From Caulobacter sp. FWC26 (GTDB lineage: Bacteria > Pseudomonadota > Alphaproteobacteria > Caulobacterales > Caulobacteraceae), in assembly GCF_002742645.2 (NCBI RefSeq), contig NZ_CP033875.1, forward strand, positions 4,008,001 through 4,072,000: a stretch of DNA of 64,000 nucleotides, given 5' to 3'. Below are positions 53,865-62,431 of this stretch, piece after piece. The notes beneath the pieces were generated by a model. That model was not told the origin of the DNA. It did not search any database and worked only from the letters and a program-made list of their open reading frames with translations. The position numbers were made by a program, and so were the translations under genes. How positions within the stretch are numbered: the stretch's first letter is position 1; each line of letters opens with the position of its first letter.

Positions 53865-54404
53865 TCAGCGCGCGCGCCACTGATCGGCGGTCTGGCCCCA
53901 GATCTCGACGACATGGTCCTCGAACGGCGGCGGCAGGCGTCCGGGGCCGCGATTGATCGACCCCAGCCGCCGGGCCACCGCCTGCGAGGGCGTATTCTCC
54001 GGATCGATGCAGTGAATGATGTCGGTCCATCCCAGGTGATCCACGACCCAGTCGATCGTCGCCGTCGCGGCCTCAACGGCGTAGCCGCGCCCCCAGGCGT
54101 CAGGGTGAAGCCCCCAGCCCACCTCGGTCCCCGGCCAGCCTTCGGGACGCCAGGGTCCGATACGGCCCTGCCACAGTCCGGAATCCTTCTCGATGACGGA
54201 GAACATGCCAAAACCGTTCAGGGCCCAGGAGCCGGCCATGGTCGCCATGAACCGCCACGCCGTCGCCCGGGGCTGCTGCCCCCCGATGAAGCGCGCCGCG
54301 ACCGGATCGGCCATCATCTGCGCCCAGCGGTCCAGATCCTCGTCGGCCGGCGGACGCAGAATCAGACGTTCGGTCTCCAGCGTGGGGCCTGGCGCGATCG
54401 GCAT
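53865..54404 (-). CDS. GNAT acetyltransferase (RimJ/RimL type)
   Basis: A 179-residue protein with the GNAT start TLETERLILRPPADEDLDRW and the acetyl-CoA site around GLHPDAWGRGYAVEAATAT. The fold matches ribosomal-protein N-acetyltransferases, but targets vary widely. It converges with modE and is 15 bases from mtgA on the same strand. Confidence 0.87.
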   Translation of the reverse strand: MPIAPGPTLETERLILRPPADEDLDRWAQMMADPVAARFIGGQQPRATAWRFMATMAGSWALNGFGMFSVIEKDSGLWQGRIGPWRPEGWPGTEVGWGLHPDAWGRGYAVEAATATIDWVVDHLGWTDIIHCIDPENTPSQAVARRLGSINRGPGRLPPPFEDHVVEIWGQTADQWRAR

Positions 54405-54419
54405 TCCAGAATCTCCGTC

Positions 54420-55109
54420 TCAACTCAGGCAGTCGGCCAGCCCGTCGCGCCGCACAGCGCCGGAGGCCTTGCCGATCTTCTTGCTGCGCTTGGCCACGTA
54501 CTTGCCGGGCTTGATCACTTTCCACTTGAGCGGACTGGGCAGGATGGCCGCCAGCCGCGCGGACTGGGCTTGAGTCAGCTTGTCGGCGCTAACCCCGAAA
54601 TAACGCTGCGCGGCGGCCTCGGCGCCATAGATGCCCGAGCCGTACTCGATGGAGTTCATATAGACCTCCATGATCCGCCGCTTGCCCCAGAAGGTCTCGA
54701 TCAGCACCGTGAACCAAGCCTCCAGGCCCTTGCGGACATAGGAGCGCCCTGGCCACAGGAAGACGTTCTTGGCGGTCTGTTGACTGATCGTCGAGCCGCC
54801 TCGGATCTTGCGGCCCGACTCATTGTTCTCGTAGGCCTTCTGCAGGGCTTCGAAGTCGAAGCCTCGATGGTCGCAGAACTTGGCGTCTTCGGCGGCGATC
54901 AGGGCGCGCGGCAAGGTCGGGGAAATCTTGTCCATCGACCGCCAGCGATGATCCAAGCCGCGCCCCTCGACGGCGCGGATGACCATCAGCGGGGTCACCG
55001 GCGGCGGGATGAAGCGGTAGAGAATCACCGCCACCACAGGGCCGGCGACCAGCACCAGGAACAAGGCCAGCAGAAGATTGCGCAAAAGCCGCCGCACGAA
55101 ACGCCCCAC
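54420..55109 (-). CDS. mtgA: Monofunctional peptidoglycan transglycosylase
   Basis: A 229-residue GT51 enzyme anchored by one N-terminal helix (about 10-33). Conserved motifs are [35 protein letters not shown] and [20 protein letters not shown], with the first carrying the catalytic glutamate (AED). It polymerises lipid II into glycan strands but lacks a transpeptidase domain. Confidence 0.94.
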   Translation of the reverse strand: MGRFVRRLLRNLLLALFLVLVAGPVVAVILYRFIPPPVTPLMVIRAVEGRGLDHRWRSMDKISPTLPRALIAAEDAKFCDHRGFDFEALQKAYENNESGRKIRGGSTISQQTAKNVFLWPGRSYVRKGLEAWFTVLIETFWGKRRIMEVYMNSIEYGSGIYGAEAAAQRYFGVSADKLTQAQSARLAAILPSPLKWKVIKPGKYVAKRSKKIGKASGAVRRDGLADCLS

Positions 55110-55193
55110 TTGTCTTGACGCAGCGGACGGATGCTAACCACAGCAAACGCCGCTGTCGCGCGGCATAAACATATCTGGGTAAGGGAGCTATCG

Positions 55194-55856
55194 ATGGACG
55201 TGATCGACGCCGTGAACCGCCGCATGTCGGTGCGCGCCTTCAAGTCCGATCCGGTCGACGCCGGACTGATCCGCGTGCTGCTGGAAGCCGCCGCGCGAGC
55301 CCCGTCGGGCGGCAACCTCCAACCCTGGCGCGTGCAGGTCGTGGGCGGCGCCCCGCTGGAGGCGCTGAAGGCCGCCATGCTGCAGCGCGTGGCCTCGCCC
55401 GATCCCACCGAGTACGACGTCTATCCCGCCAACCTGTGGGAGCCGCTGCGCAGCCGCCGCTTCCAGGTCGGCGAGGACATGTACGGCGCGCTGGGCATTC
55501 CGCGCGAGGACAAGCTGCAGCGCCTGCAGTGGTTCGCCAACAACGGCCAGGGTTTCGGCGCGCCGGTGCAGCTGTTCTTCTCGATCGACCGTCGCTGCGG
55601 CCCGCCGCAGTGGAGCGATGTCGGCATGCTGATGCAAACCTTCATGCTTCTGGCCGTCGAGCGCGGCCTCGACACCTGCCCGCAGGAGTTCTGGTCGCAC
55701 TACAACAAGCTGGTCGACGAGCATGTCGGCCTACCCGAAGGCCACATGTTGTTCTCGGGCATGGCGCTGGGCTACCGCGACGCCGATGCGCCGGTGAACA
55801 ATTTCCGGTCGCGCCGAGCGCCGTTCGAGGAATGGGCGGAGCTGAAGGGTTTCTGA
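55194..55856 (+). CDS. Nitroreductase family protein
   Basis: A 220-residue FMN/NAD(P)H-type oxidoreductase starting at ATG 55194 with AAGGGAG upstream. The family opening DAVNRRMSVRAFKSDPV and the LLEAAARAPSGGNLQPWRVQVV stretch (broken at the Gly pair) bind FMN phosphate. A later segment, DVGMLMQTFMLLAVERGLDTCPQ, forms the dimer helix. It might reduce nitroaromatics or quinones; the physiological role is unknown. Confidence 0.9.
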   Translation: MDVIDAVNRRMSVRAFKSDPVDAGLIRVLLEAAARAPSGGNLQPWRVQVVGGAPLEALKAAMLQRVASPDPTEYDVYPANLWEPLRSRRFQVGEDMYGALGIPREDKLQRLQWFANNGQGFGAPVQLFFSIDRRCGPPQWSDVGMLMQTFMLLAVERGLDTCPQEFWSHYNKLVDEHVGLPEGHMLFSGMALGYRDADAPVNNFRSRRAPFEEWAELKGF

Positions 55857-55895
55857 CGTCTTGCTTCCGATTTCCCCGGCGAGGTCGGATGGACG

Positions 55896-56927
55896 TTATC
55901 CCGCAAACTGGCGCGGACCGGACAGGTCGGGGATCTCGAGCACCCCGGCCTCGCCGCTCTCGTCGCCCCAGGCCATCTTCTTCCCGTCGGCGCTGACCGA
56001 CAGGGCGCTGATGGACGCGCCCTTCTCGGCCTTGAGGGTTTCGATCCGGCCATTGCGCATGTGAGCCGCCCAGATCTTGCCGTTGTCCTGACCCGCGATA
56101 CAGACCGGCTGAGCGTCGATCCCCGCCACTCGAACGACCATCGAATCGCGGGAGAAGCCGATCTCGGCGGCTTCCTTGCCCATAGGCCCATTGGCGCCGG
56201 CGAACGGCCAGATGACCGCGCCCGAAGCGCCGGCCGTAGCCAGCAGATTACCCTTGTCGAAGAACGCCACGCTCTTGATCTTGGACGGATAGCCGCCCAT
56301 CCGCATGTCCTTGCCATCCGACAGCCGCCAGCCATGCAGCTGGTTTTCCTGCATGGACGAAATCAGGAACTTGCCGTCCGGGCTGAATTCCACGGCGATG
56401 TGGCTGCCGGCCCATTTGAGAATCGCCGGCTTCTGGTCTGCGATCCGCGCGTACCAGAGATAGGCGCCGCCGTAAGTCGCCGAGGCCAGGCGGCGGCCCT
56501 TGGGCTCGAACGTCAGGCCCGACACCGTCTTCTCATGCGCGAACGCGCGCGCGAAGGCCGGGTCGCCGACGTCACGGACATGGACGTCCTTGCCGGCCGT
56601 GAAGGCGATCAGGCCCGAGGCGGCGCTGGCGGCCACGTGCTCGATCCACTTGTTCTTCACCTCGGCGATCAAGGTGGCGACGACTTCGCCCCCCTCGATT
56701 CGGCTCCAGACCACTCGGCCGTCGTCGCCACCGGTGACGATCCCCACGCCACTGGGGTGGACCGCCGCCGCCAGAACGGCGCCGCCGAGCGGGCCGCCAT
56801 GCGCCTCGACCGTGACAAATCCCTCGTCGGTCTGCAGGCGGACCGTGCCGTCCCCGAGGGCGAACATGGCCCGGCCGAAGCGGTCGAACAGGGCGCTGGT
56901 GACGAAAGCGTCGAAGGAAAAGATCAT
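55896..56927 (-). CDS. WD40-repeat protein
   Basis: A 343-residue protein with about six to seven WD40-type blades (for example HPSGVGIVTGGDDGRVVW and SVSADGKKMAWGDESGEAGV). A beta-propeller scaffold is likely. It has no signal peptide or catalytic domain. It starts at ATG 56927; the longer upstream frame crosses the exbD gene and is a shadow. Function unknown. Confidence 0.87.
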   Translation of the reverse strand: MIFSFDAFVTSALFDRFGRAMFALGDGTVRLQTDEGFVTVEAHGGPLGGAVLAAAVHPSGVGIVTGGDDGRVVWSRIEGGEVVATLIAEVKNKWIEHVAASAASGLIAFTAGKDVHVRDVGDPAFARAFAHEKTVSGLTFEPKGRRLASATYGGAYLWYARIADQKPAILKWAGSHIAVEFSPDGKFLISSMQENQLHGWRLSDGKDMRMGGYPSKIKSVAFFDKGNLLATAGASGAVIWPFAGANGPMGKEAAEIGFSRDSMVVRVAGIDAQPVCIAGQDNGKIWAAHMRNGRIETLKAEKGASISALSVSADGKKMAWGDESGEAGVLEIPDLSGPRQFAG

Positions 56928-56984
56928 GCGCGCGAGATAAGACAGGAGGATCGCGGCGACTAGACTCTTTCGGAAAGCGTCACA

Positions 56985-57001
56985 TTCGCGCGTCGCGCGA
57001 A
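56985..57001. repeat. Short perfect palindrome between WD40 and exbD genes
   Basis: TTCGCGCG and CGCGCGAA flank one central base. The centre is too tight for an RNA hairpin, so it would act as DNA if at all. It lies in the shared upstream region of the two divergent genes. Confidence 0.35.
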
Positions 57002-57179
57002 CCCCGCCCCGCCCCGGCGCCCATTCGAACGGCGTTCCGCCAAAAAGAGTCAAAAAGGGGGTTGCTATTGCGCCGCGTCGTCGGGCTTTACTTCCGCGCC
57101 CGTCTGCGCCAGACGTGGCGAGGTAACGACATTTCAGGCGTGCGCGGAGCGCGCAGCCTTCTGGGAGACAGTGCAGGCT

Positions 57180-57629
57180 ATGGCGGCTAAACTTGCTGGC
57201 GGCGGTGGTGGCCGTTACGATCTGGGCCAGAACTCCGAAATCAACGTCACGCCCTTCGTTGACATTCTGCTGGTGCTCTTGATCATCTTCATGGTCGCCG
57301 TTCCGATGGCCGTGACCTCGATCAAGATCGACCTGCCCCCGGCGGTTCCGCCGCCCCCGAACGCGCCGAAGCCGAAGGAACCGGTCTTCATCTCGATCCA
57401 AAAGTCGGGCGCGATCTTCATCGCCGACAAGCAGAGCAGCCTCGACAACCTCGAGTATGATCTGAACGCCAAGTTCGCCGCGACCGGCCAAGCCGGCGCC
57501 AAGGACGAACAGCGCATCATGATCCGCGCCGACGCCGACGTGCTGTACGCCGACTTCATGGGCGTGCTGAACCAGCTGCAGACCTCGGGCTGGTTCAAGG
57601 TCGGCCTGATCAACGAGGACATCCACTAA
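57180..57629 (+). CDS. exbD: ExbD/TolR-family energy-coupling protein (orphan)
   Basis: A 149-residue protein. One membrane helix follows a short N-terminal arm (INVTPFVDILLVLLIIFMVA), with the essential aspartate in TPFVD. The periplasmic part has the ExbD proline-rich linker (PPAVPPPPNAPKPKEP) and the usual domain. It relays proton-motive force to TonB or Tol. No exbB/tolQ partner is adjacent. An alternative GTG start lies three codons upstream at 57171. Confidence 0.9.
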   Translation: MAAKLAGGGGGRYDLGQNSEINVTPFVDILLVLLIIFMVAVPMAVTSIKIDLPPAVPPPPNAPKPKEPVFISIQKSGAIFIADKQSSLDNLEYDLNAKFAATGQAGAKDEQRIMIRADADVLYADFMGVLNQLQTSGWFKVGLINEDIH

Positions 57630-57658
57630 GGATCCTCGGCGACAGCCAAGAACACGAA

Positions 57659-57691
57659 AGCCCCGGAGCTCAGGCTCCGGGGCTTTTTGTT
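57659..57691 (+). terminator. Terminator of exbD
   Basis: AGCCCCGGAGC (57659-57669) and GCTCCGGGGCT (57674-57684) form an 11-base-pair stem with loop TCAG and then TTTTTGTTT. Confidence 0.95.
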
Positions 57692-57700
57692 TGTCTGAAA

Positions 57701-57816
57701 TCCTCTCCCTAAGGGAGAGGTGTCGGCTCGAAGAGGTGACGGGGAGGGAAGAGGCGAGACCCAAGAGGACTCCCCCTCCGATCGTTTCGCGACCACTTCC
57801 CCTGCCAGGGGGAGGA
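57701..57816. repeat. Pair of inverted intergenic repeat modules
   Basis: Module A (57701-57748) begins TCCTCTCCCTAAGGGAGAGG and ends in GGGGAGGG. Module B (57769-57816) read on the other strand begins TCCTCCCCCT..GGGG and ends GGAGGGGGAG. Both share a central purine-rich strand and a pyrimidine-rich mate. They look like two copies, in opposite orientation, of a dispersed hairpin-forming intergenic repeat. They lie between exbD's terminator and the zinc GTPase gene. Confidence 0.6.
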
Positions 57817-57828
57817 TTCAAAGCCCCA

Positions 57829-58926
57829 TTAAGCCGCCGTCGCCTCGAAGCCGGCGCGCAGCTCGGCCTCGTCCAGGTCGCGGCCGATGAAGACCATGCG
57901 GCTGTAGCGCTTGTCCTTGTCGGTCCATTCGCGCTGGAAGTCGCCTTCCAGGATCATGTGCACCGCCTGGAAGACAAGGCGCTTGTCCTCGCCCTTCACG
58001 TCGATGATGCCTTTGGCGCGCAGGATGTCGGGGCCGCGACGGGCCAGCAGGTCGTTGAGCCAGGCGGTGATCTTCTGGCCGTCGACCGGCTTGTCCAGCG
58101 TCAGCGAGATCCCCTTCACGCCGTCATCGTGGACGTCGCTCTTGGCGTCGTGATGATGATGGTGGTGGTGGTCGTGACCGCAATGCTCGTCATGCACGTG
58201 GTCATGATCGTGATGATGATGGTCGCAGTGCTCGTCGTGCACGTGACCTGGCTCGCCGTGGGCCGGATTGAGAAAGTCCGGCTCCAGGTCGGTGATCCGC
58301 TCCAGGTCGAAGCTGTGCTTGCCCAGAATCGCGTCCAGCGGAACGTTCGAGCGCTGCGCGCGATGGATCGGAGCCAGCGGATTGATCCGACGGATACGCG
58401 CCTCGACATGGCGAAGGTCGTCTTCCGAGACGAGGTCGGTCTTGTTCAGCACGATCTGGTCGGCGAAGGCGATCTGCTCGACGGCCTCCTTGCTGTCCGA
58501 CAGGCGCAGCAAGATGTGCTTGGCGTCGACCACCGCCGTCACCGAATCCAGCGCGGTACGGGCCTTGACGTCATCGTCGACGAAGAAGGTCTGGGCGACC
58601 GGGCCGGGATCGGCAAGGCCCGTGGTCTCGACGATGATCGCGTCGAAGCCGCCCTTCCGCTTCATCAGGCCCTGGAGAACCCGGATCAGGTCGCCGCGCA
58701 CCGTGCAGCAGACGCAGCCGTTGTTCATCTCGAAAACTTCCTCGTCGGCGCCGACCACCAGGTCGTTGTCGATGCCGACCTCGCCGAACTCATTGACGAT
58801 CACGGCGTACCGCTTGCCGTGCTCCTCGGTGAGGATGCGATTGAGCAAAGTGGTCTTGCCGGCGCCGAGATAGCCGGTGAGCACAGTGACGGGGATCTTG
58901 CCGGAGGCCGGAACAGTCTGGGTCAT
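57829..58926 (-). CDS. COG0523 (CobW-family) GTPase with His-rich region, zinc chaperone-like
   Basis: A 365-residue GTPase with Walker [10 protein letters not shown] (residues about 16-24), the CxCC metal motif in [15 protein letters not shown], and a C-terminal CobW domain. A long His/Asp-rich stretch (roughly residues 225-270, with runs of six or seven histidines) is a metal store or sensor. Family members with these traits and Zur boxes move zinc to target proteins under starvation. It follows the membrane gene 58969-59598 with a 42-base gap and probably shares its Zur-controlled promoter. Confidence 0.92.
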   Translation of the reverse strand: MTQTVPASGKIPVTVLTGYLGAGKTTLLNRILTEEHGKRYAVIVNEFGEVGIDNDLVVGADEEVFEMNNGCVCCTVRGDLIRVLQGLMKRKGGFDAIIVETTGLADPGPVAQTFFVDDDVKARTALDSVTAVVDAKHILLRLSDSKEAVEQIAFADQIVLNKTDLVSEDDLRHVEARIRRINPLAPIHRAQRSNVPLDAILGKHSFDLERITDLEPDFLNPAHGEPGHVHDEHCDHHHHDHDHVHDEHCGHDHHHHHHHDAKSDVHDDGVKGISLTLDKPVDGQKITAWLNDLLARRGPDILRAKGIIDVKGEDKRLVFQAVHMILEGDFQREWTDKDKRYSRMVFIGRDLDEAELRAGFEATAA

Positions 58927-58968
58927 GGCCGCTATTTAGGCGCCCGGGCCGCTGAGCGAAAGCCGCCT

Positions 58969-59598
58969 TTACGTCTTGAGGAAAGCAACCGCCAGACCGA
59001 CCAGGATCAGGGCCACGCCCAGGATGGTTTCCTCGTAGCGTTCGACCCACTGCAGGCCCAGGCGCTTGAACCCGGCGAGGCTCAGGCTGGTGAAGATCAG
59101 CATGCCGGCGGCGGTGGCGGCCATCAGAACGGCGCTCAGCACAAGAAAGGCCTGCCAGCCGTGCTCCATGCCCGCTAGATAGTAAGGTAGGAACGCCTCG
59201 CACGGCGAAAGGGTCAGCAAAGTCACGAGGGCGGCGATCGCGGCCCGATCCGAGGCGTAGGCGCGGCGGCTCGCCTCGGGCAGCGCATGATTGTGCCGGC
59301 CCCGCACGACATAGAATACGCCGATCGCCATCATCAGCCCGCCCACGATCCAGTGGAAAAGGCCTCCAAGCGATGGCTGCAGAGCCAGGCCGGCCATCAC
59401 CAGCGCCAGGCCCAGCGCAATTGTCAGACCCACGTGACCCAGTCCCGCCAGCAAGGTCACACCCAGGGTTCGGCCCGTCGACCATTTCTGTGCGCGGCCC
59501 ACCAGCACGAACGGCAGCCAGTGGGTCGGCAGCGCGGCGTGCAGGAAGGCCACGGCGAAGCCGGTGGCGGCGATCGATGCGAAGAAGGTCGAGGTCAC
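58969..59598 (-). CDS. Polytopic membrane protein, probable metal-transport-like, Zur-regulated
   Basis: A 209-residue protein with six to seven hydrophobic helices. The N-terminal segment FLHAALPTHWLPFVLVG has His residues in a helix, and the protein resembles the NicO/RcnA-like or TauE-like transporter superfamily, but I cannot assign a family with certainty. It starts at GTG 59598 with no ribosome-binding site, consistent with a leaderless mRNA. Its promoter contains the Zur-like box, so it is probably expressed in zinc shortage. Transport of zinc or a related metal is an inference. Confidence 0.75.
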   Translation of the reverse strand: MTSTFFASIAATGFAVAFLHAALPTHWLPFVLVGRAQKWSTGRTLGVTLLAGLGHVGLTIALGLALVMAGLALQPSLGGLFHWIVGGLMMAIGVFYVVRGRHNHALPEASRRAYASDRAAIAALVTLLTLSPCEAFLPYYLAGMEHGWQAFLVLSAVLMAATAAGMLIFTSLSLAGFKRLGLQWVERYEETILGVALILVGLAVAFLKT

Positions 59599-59605
59599 GA
59601 GAGGG

Positions 59606-59635
59606 CATATAGCGTGTTATAAAGTAACATGCCAG
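59606..59635 (-). promoter_or_regulatory. Promoter with embedded Zur-like box
   Basis: On the minus strand a -10 like TATATG (59606-59611, within GCTATATG) lies seven bases before the GTG at 59598, and a weak -35 (CTGGCA) is 18 bases further upstream. The spacer is the near-palindrome at 59612-59632, whose core is TGTTA-5-TAACA with eight-base arms and one mismatch. The core matches the E. coli/alphaproteobacterial Zur pattern TGTTATAnTATAACA at 13 of 15 positions. Zur binding would block RNA polymerase directly. Confidence 0.7.
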
Positions 59636-59696
59636 GGGTTACCCGCCGTCCCGCGAGCTTTCGTCGCGGACCTTCGCTGAATCCGCTGCTACGCCG

Positions 59697-59724
59697 TTGA
59701 CTCCCGGGCCTTGGGCTGTATAAG
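59697..59724 (+). promoter_or_regulatory. Sigma-70 promoter of rplU-rpmA
   Basis: TTGACT (59697-59702) and TATAAG (59719-59724) with a 16-base spacer fit a housekeeping promoter. A hairpin, GCCCGC (59738-59743) and GCGGGC (59755-59760), follows in the leader before rplU and may control expression. Confidence 0.75.
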
Positions 59725-59801
59725 TCGCGCCCTCTTCGCCCGCCGGGTTTCCGAGCGGGCGTTCCCTATTTTGCGAACGCACGTTTTTAAGGCGCTAACC
59801 T

Positions 59802-60317
59802 ATGTACGCGGTGATCAAAACCGGCGGCAAGCAGTACCGGGTTCAAGCCGGCGACCTGCTGGTGGTCGAAAAGCTCGAAGGTGAACCCGGCGCTGCCGTG
59901 GCCTTCGGTGAAGTCCTGATGCTTGGCGAAGGCGAGGCCGTGACGGTCGGCGCCCCCACCGTGGACGGCGCTGTCGTCTCCGGCACCCTGATCGAAACCC
60001 GCAAGGGTGAGAAGGTGAAGATCTTCAAGAAGATCCGCCGTCAGGGCTATCGCCGCACCCGCGGTCACCGCCAGTTCGAATCCGTCGTGCGCGTCACGTC
60101 GGTCACCGGCGCCGGCAAGGAAGCCAAGTGGGAAGGCACGATCGACCTGACCCCGAAGGTCATCCTCGACGCCCGCGCCCGCGGCCTCGGCGACGCCGCC
60201 GTTCCGGCGACGATCCCGGCTCCGGTCGAAGCTGCGCCGGCCAAGGCCGAAGCCGCCCCGAAGAAGAAGGCCGCCCCTAAGAAGGCCGCCGCCAAGACGG
60301 AGGAAGGCGAAGCCTAA
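59802..60317 (+). CDS. rplU: 50S ribosomal protein L21
   Basis: A 171-residue protein with the L21 opening MYAVIKTGGKQYRVQAGD and the central RRQGYRRTRGHRQ RNA-binding stretch. A C-terminal extension of about 60 residues, rich in Ala, Pro and Lys (PKKKAAPKKAAAKTEEG), is typical of Caulobacterales. It leads the rplU-rpmA operon. Confidence 0.97.
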   Translation: MYAVIKTGGKQYRVQAGDLLVVEKLEGEPGAAVAFGEVLMLGEGEAVTVGAPTVDGAVVSGTLIETRKGEKVKIFKKIRRQGYRRTRGHRQFESVVRVTSVTGAGKEAKWEGTIDLTPKVILDARARGLGDAAVPATIPAPVEAAPAKAEAAPKKKAAPKKAAAKTEEGEA

Positions 60318-60347
60318 GGGCGACGCCTTCTAAGGTAGGAGAGCAAG

Positions 60348-60617
60348 ATGGCTCACAAGAAATCAGGCGGCTCGTCCAGCAACGGTCGCGACTCAGAGTC
60401 GAAGCGCCTTGGCGTGAAGAAGTTCGGCGGCGAGAAGGTTCTCGCCGGCAACATCCTCGTGCGTCAGCGCGGCACCAAGTTCTACCCGGGTTCGGGCGTG
60501 GGCATGGGCAAGGATCACACCCTCTTCGCGCTCGTGCAGGGCGCGGTGGGCTTCGTGACCAAGAAGCACAACCGTACCTACGTGACCGTGACCCCGGCCG
60601 CTCAGCCGGCCGAGTAA
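60348..60617 (+). CDS. rpmA: 50S ribosomal protein L27
   Basis: An 89-residue protein with the L27 start [16 protein letters not shown] and the motif [23 protein letters not shown] broken at turns. There is no N-terminal propeptide, so the N-terminus reaches the peptidyl-transferase centre directly. It follows rplU with a 30-base gap and an AGGAG site. Confidence 0.97.
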   Translation: MAHKKSGGSSSNGRDSESKRLGVKKFGGEKVLAGNILVRQRGTKFYPGSGVGMGKDHTLFALVQGAVGFVTKKHNRTYVTVTPAAQPAE

Positions 60618-60679
60618 GCACGAACCAGGGTTTCTTCGGATCGTGCTTCGCAAGAAGACGATCCGGACAGACGATCTCT

Positions 60680-60719
60680 AGCGGGGAGTCCGGACGCCGG
60701 GCTCCCCGCTTTTGTTTTG
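60680..60719 (+). terminator. Terminator of rplU-rpmA
   Basis: GCGGGGAG (60681-60688) and CTCCCCGC (60702-60709) form an eight-base-pair stem with a 13-base loop, followed by TTTTGTTTTG. Confidence 0.93.
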
Positions 60720-60800
60720 TCTCGCCGCCGAAACAAGCTTCGCCATGGCGGCGTCACGGTCCCGAACGAAAGAGGGCCGGAGAATCCCTGGGAGGCGCCG

Positions 60801-61334
60801 ATGAGCGTCATCGAAGAAAAACCCGTCATTGAAACCCAGCGGTTGACGCTGCGCGTGCCGGCCTTGGCCGACATCGAGCGCGTGGCGGCCTTCTGCGTGG
60901 ATCACGACGTGGCGCGCATGACCACGCGCATGCCCTCGCCCTACACCCGCAGCCACGCCGAGGATTTCGTCGCACGGTGCGGAACCCAGGATCGTCGGCG
61001 CGACAACACCTTCGCTATCGAGTTGGGCGAAGAAGGCCTGATCGGGGTGATCGGCCTCTTCACCAATCCGGACGGGCCGGTGGAGATGGGCTACTGGATT
61101 GGCCGGCCCTACTGGGGTCGCGGCTATGCAACCGAGGCCGCTCGCGGCGCCTTGGACTGGGCGCGTTCCCGCTGGAGCAAGCGGTACGTGACCGCGGGCC
61201 ACTTCGCCGACAACGCGGCGTCTGGGCGCGTGCTGGTCAAGGCCGGGTTTCTGTATACGGGCGTCGTCGAGCACAAGCCGTCGATCGCGCGCGGCGAACT
61301 GGCGGCGACGAGAATGATGGTCTGGCTGGCCTGA
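60801..61334 (+). CDS. GNAT acetyltransferase
   Basis: A 177-residue protein starting at ATG 60801 behind GGGAGG. The fold shows TQRLTLRVPALADIERVAAFC, and the acetyl-CoA loop GRPYWGRGYATEAARGA, then HFADNAASGRVLVKAGF. It resembles RimJ/RimL-type acetyltransferases that modify ribosomal proteins or small molecules; the target is unknown. It follows the rpmA terminator, so it has its own promoter. Confidence 0.87.
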   Translation: MSVIEEKPVIETQRLTLRVPALADIERVAAFCVDHDVARMTTRMPSPYTRSHAEDFVARCGTQDRRRDNTFAIELGEEGLIGVIGLFTNPDGPVEMGYWIGRPYWGRGYATEAARGALDWARSRWSKRYVTAGHFADNAASGRVLVKAGFLYTGVVEHKPSIARGELAATRMMVWLA

Positions 61335-61346
61335 TCGCCTCGCGCC

Positions 61347-62369
61347 CTAGGCCGCGCGGTGGGTGTGGATCACCTTCTGCGGGCCTTCGCGGAAGCGCTT
61401 TTCGGCTGTGGTGATCCGCTCGCAAAGCGCGTCCAGGTCGCTGAGCAGGGAGTAGGTGGCGTAGATGGGAATCTCCATCATCGCCACCTGAGCGCGCGGC
61501 ATGAACTCGGTGTATTTCTTCCAGGCCGGGTGATTGTCGCGAGCGTTCAGCGCGCGCTGACCCAGCGGATTCCATAGATCCAGGTCCATCAGCTCGTCGC
61601 GACACTGCTTCATCACCGGCAGCGCGATGTAGAGAAACAGGAAGGTCGGCGTCGCGGCGCGGGCGAACTGGGGCTGAACCTGGAGATGCCAGATGCGATA
61701 GGCCTCGAAGAACCCCGCCTTGCGAACCGGATCCGGCGGCAGCCAAGTAGCGTTTTCGTTGATCAGGTCGTTGGACGCCGCAGCGCGCTTGACCAGTTCG
61801 TCGGCGTTCGCGCCAGGCGGCATGGTTCTCGACAAGGCGTTGACTGGAATGGCCAAGCGCCTGGCGACCTCGGTGTAGGCGACCTGTTTTCCGCCCATCG
61901 GGGTCCATTGGCCGAACGAAGGCGCGCCCGGCGCGCTCGCGCGCTTCGCCGCGGCGGTCTGATGCAGCAACAGCTGCTCCTCGCGCATCTGTTCGGCGCG
62001 GAGGCGATCGAACTCAACTTCGTGGGCGGCCTGCTCCTCGGCGGTCATCCAGCGCGCTCGGCCCGGCCCATAGGTGCGTTCGTACCGGTTGAGCAGCACG
62101 AGGTTATGATCGGCGGAAGGCTTCTGGCCCACCTCCTCAAGGAAAACCTTGAAGTCACGCCACTGGGGCGCGACCCCAGTCCCGCGGCTGATCAGAATGT
62201 TGCGGTGCGTGGACGCCTCGGCGCTATACTTACGGTGAAGCTCCTGCGTCGACAGATCCACCAGATCCCTCGCCAGCAACGCCTCGCGCTGTTCTTCGCC
62301 CGCCAAGGTCAGCCTCCTGCTCCGCCATAGAAAAAACGGCGGTTTTGCTGCCAAGACACTTTGTCGCAC
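61347..62369 (-). CDS. Unrecognised protein with an HNH-like N-terminal pattern
   Basis: A protein of about 340 residues that I do not recognise. The N-terminal part reads STHRNILISRG, then LLNRYERTYGPGRARWMTAEEQA; this spacing resembles the DRIDxxGxYxPxNCRWATxxEQ tail of phage-type HNH endonucleases, but the key metal-binding residues are not kept. A later segment, YTEVARRLAIPVNALSRTM, could be a helix-turn-helix. The rest is mostly helical and charged. The GTG at 62369 is the longest start and has only a weak ribosome-binding site, so a shorter form is possible. It lies divergent from cgtA. Confidence 0.55.
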   Translation of the reverse strand: MRQSVLAAKPPFFLWRSRRLTLAGEEQREALLARDLVDLSTQELHRKYSAEASTHRNILISRGTGVAPQWRDFKVFLEEVGQKPSADHNLVLLNRYERTYGPGRARWMTAEEQAAHEVEFDRLRAEQMREEQLLLHQTAAAKRASAPGAPSFGQWTPMGGKQVAYTEVARRLAIPVNALSRTMPPGANADELVKRAAASNDLINENATWLPPDPVRKAGFFEAYRIWHLQVQPQFARAATPTFLFLYIALPVMKQCRDELMDLDLWNPLGQRALNARDNHPAWKKYTEFMPRAQVAMMEIPIYATYSLLSDLDALCERITTAEKRFREGPQKVIHTHRAA

Positions 62370-62431
62370 TTTCTACTTTAACATTTCGTCACGATCGCAA
62401 CCGCGCATCGCACAATCCCGCAACGCTCTGG

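Noticed and set aside
57171-57179. GTG start of exbD three codons upstream of the ATG
   Set aside because: It would sit only three bases from GGGAG, too close for normal initiation, so I prefer the ATG at 57180 while noting it as possible.
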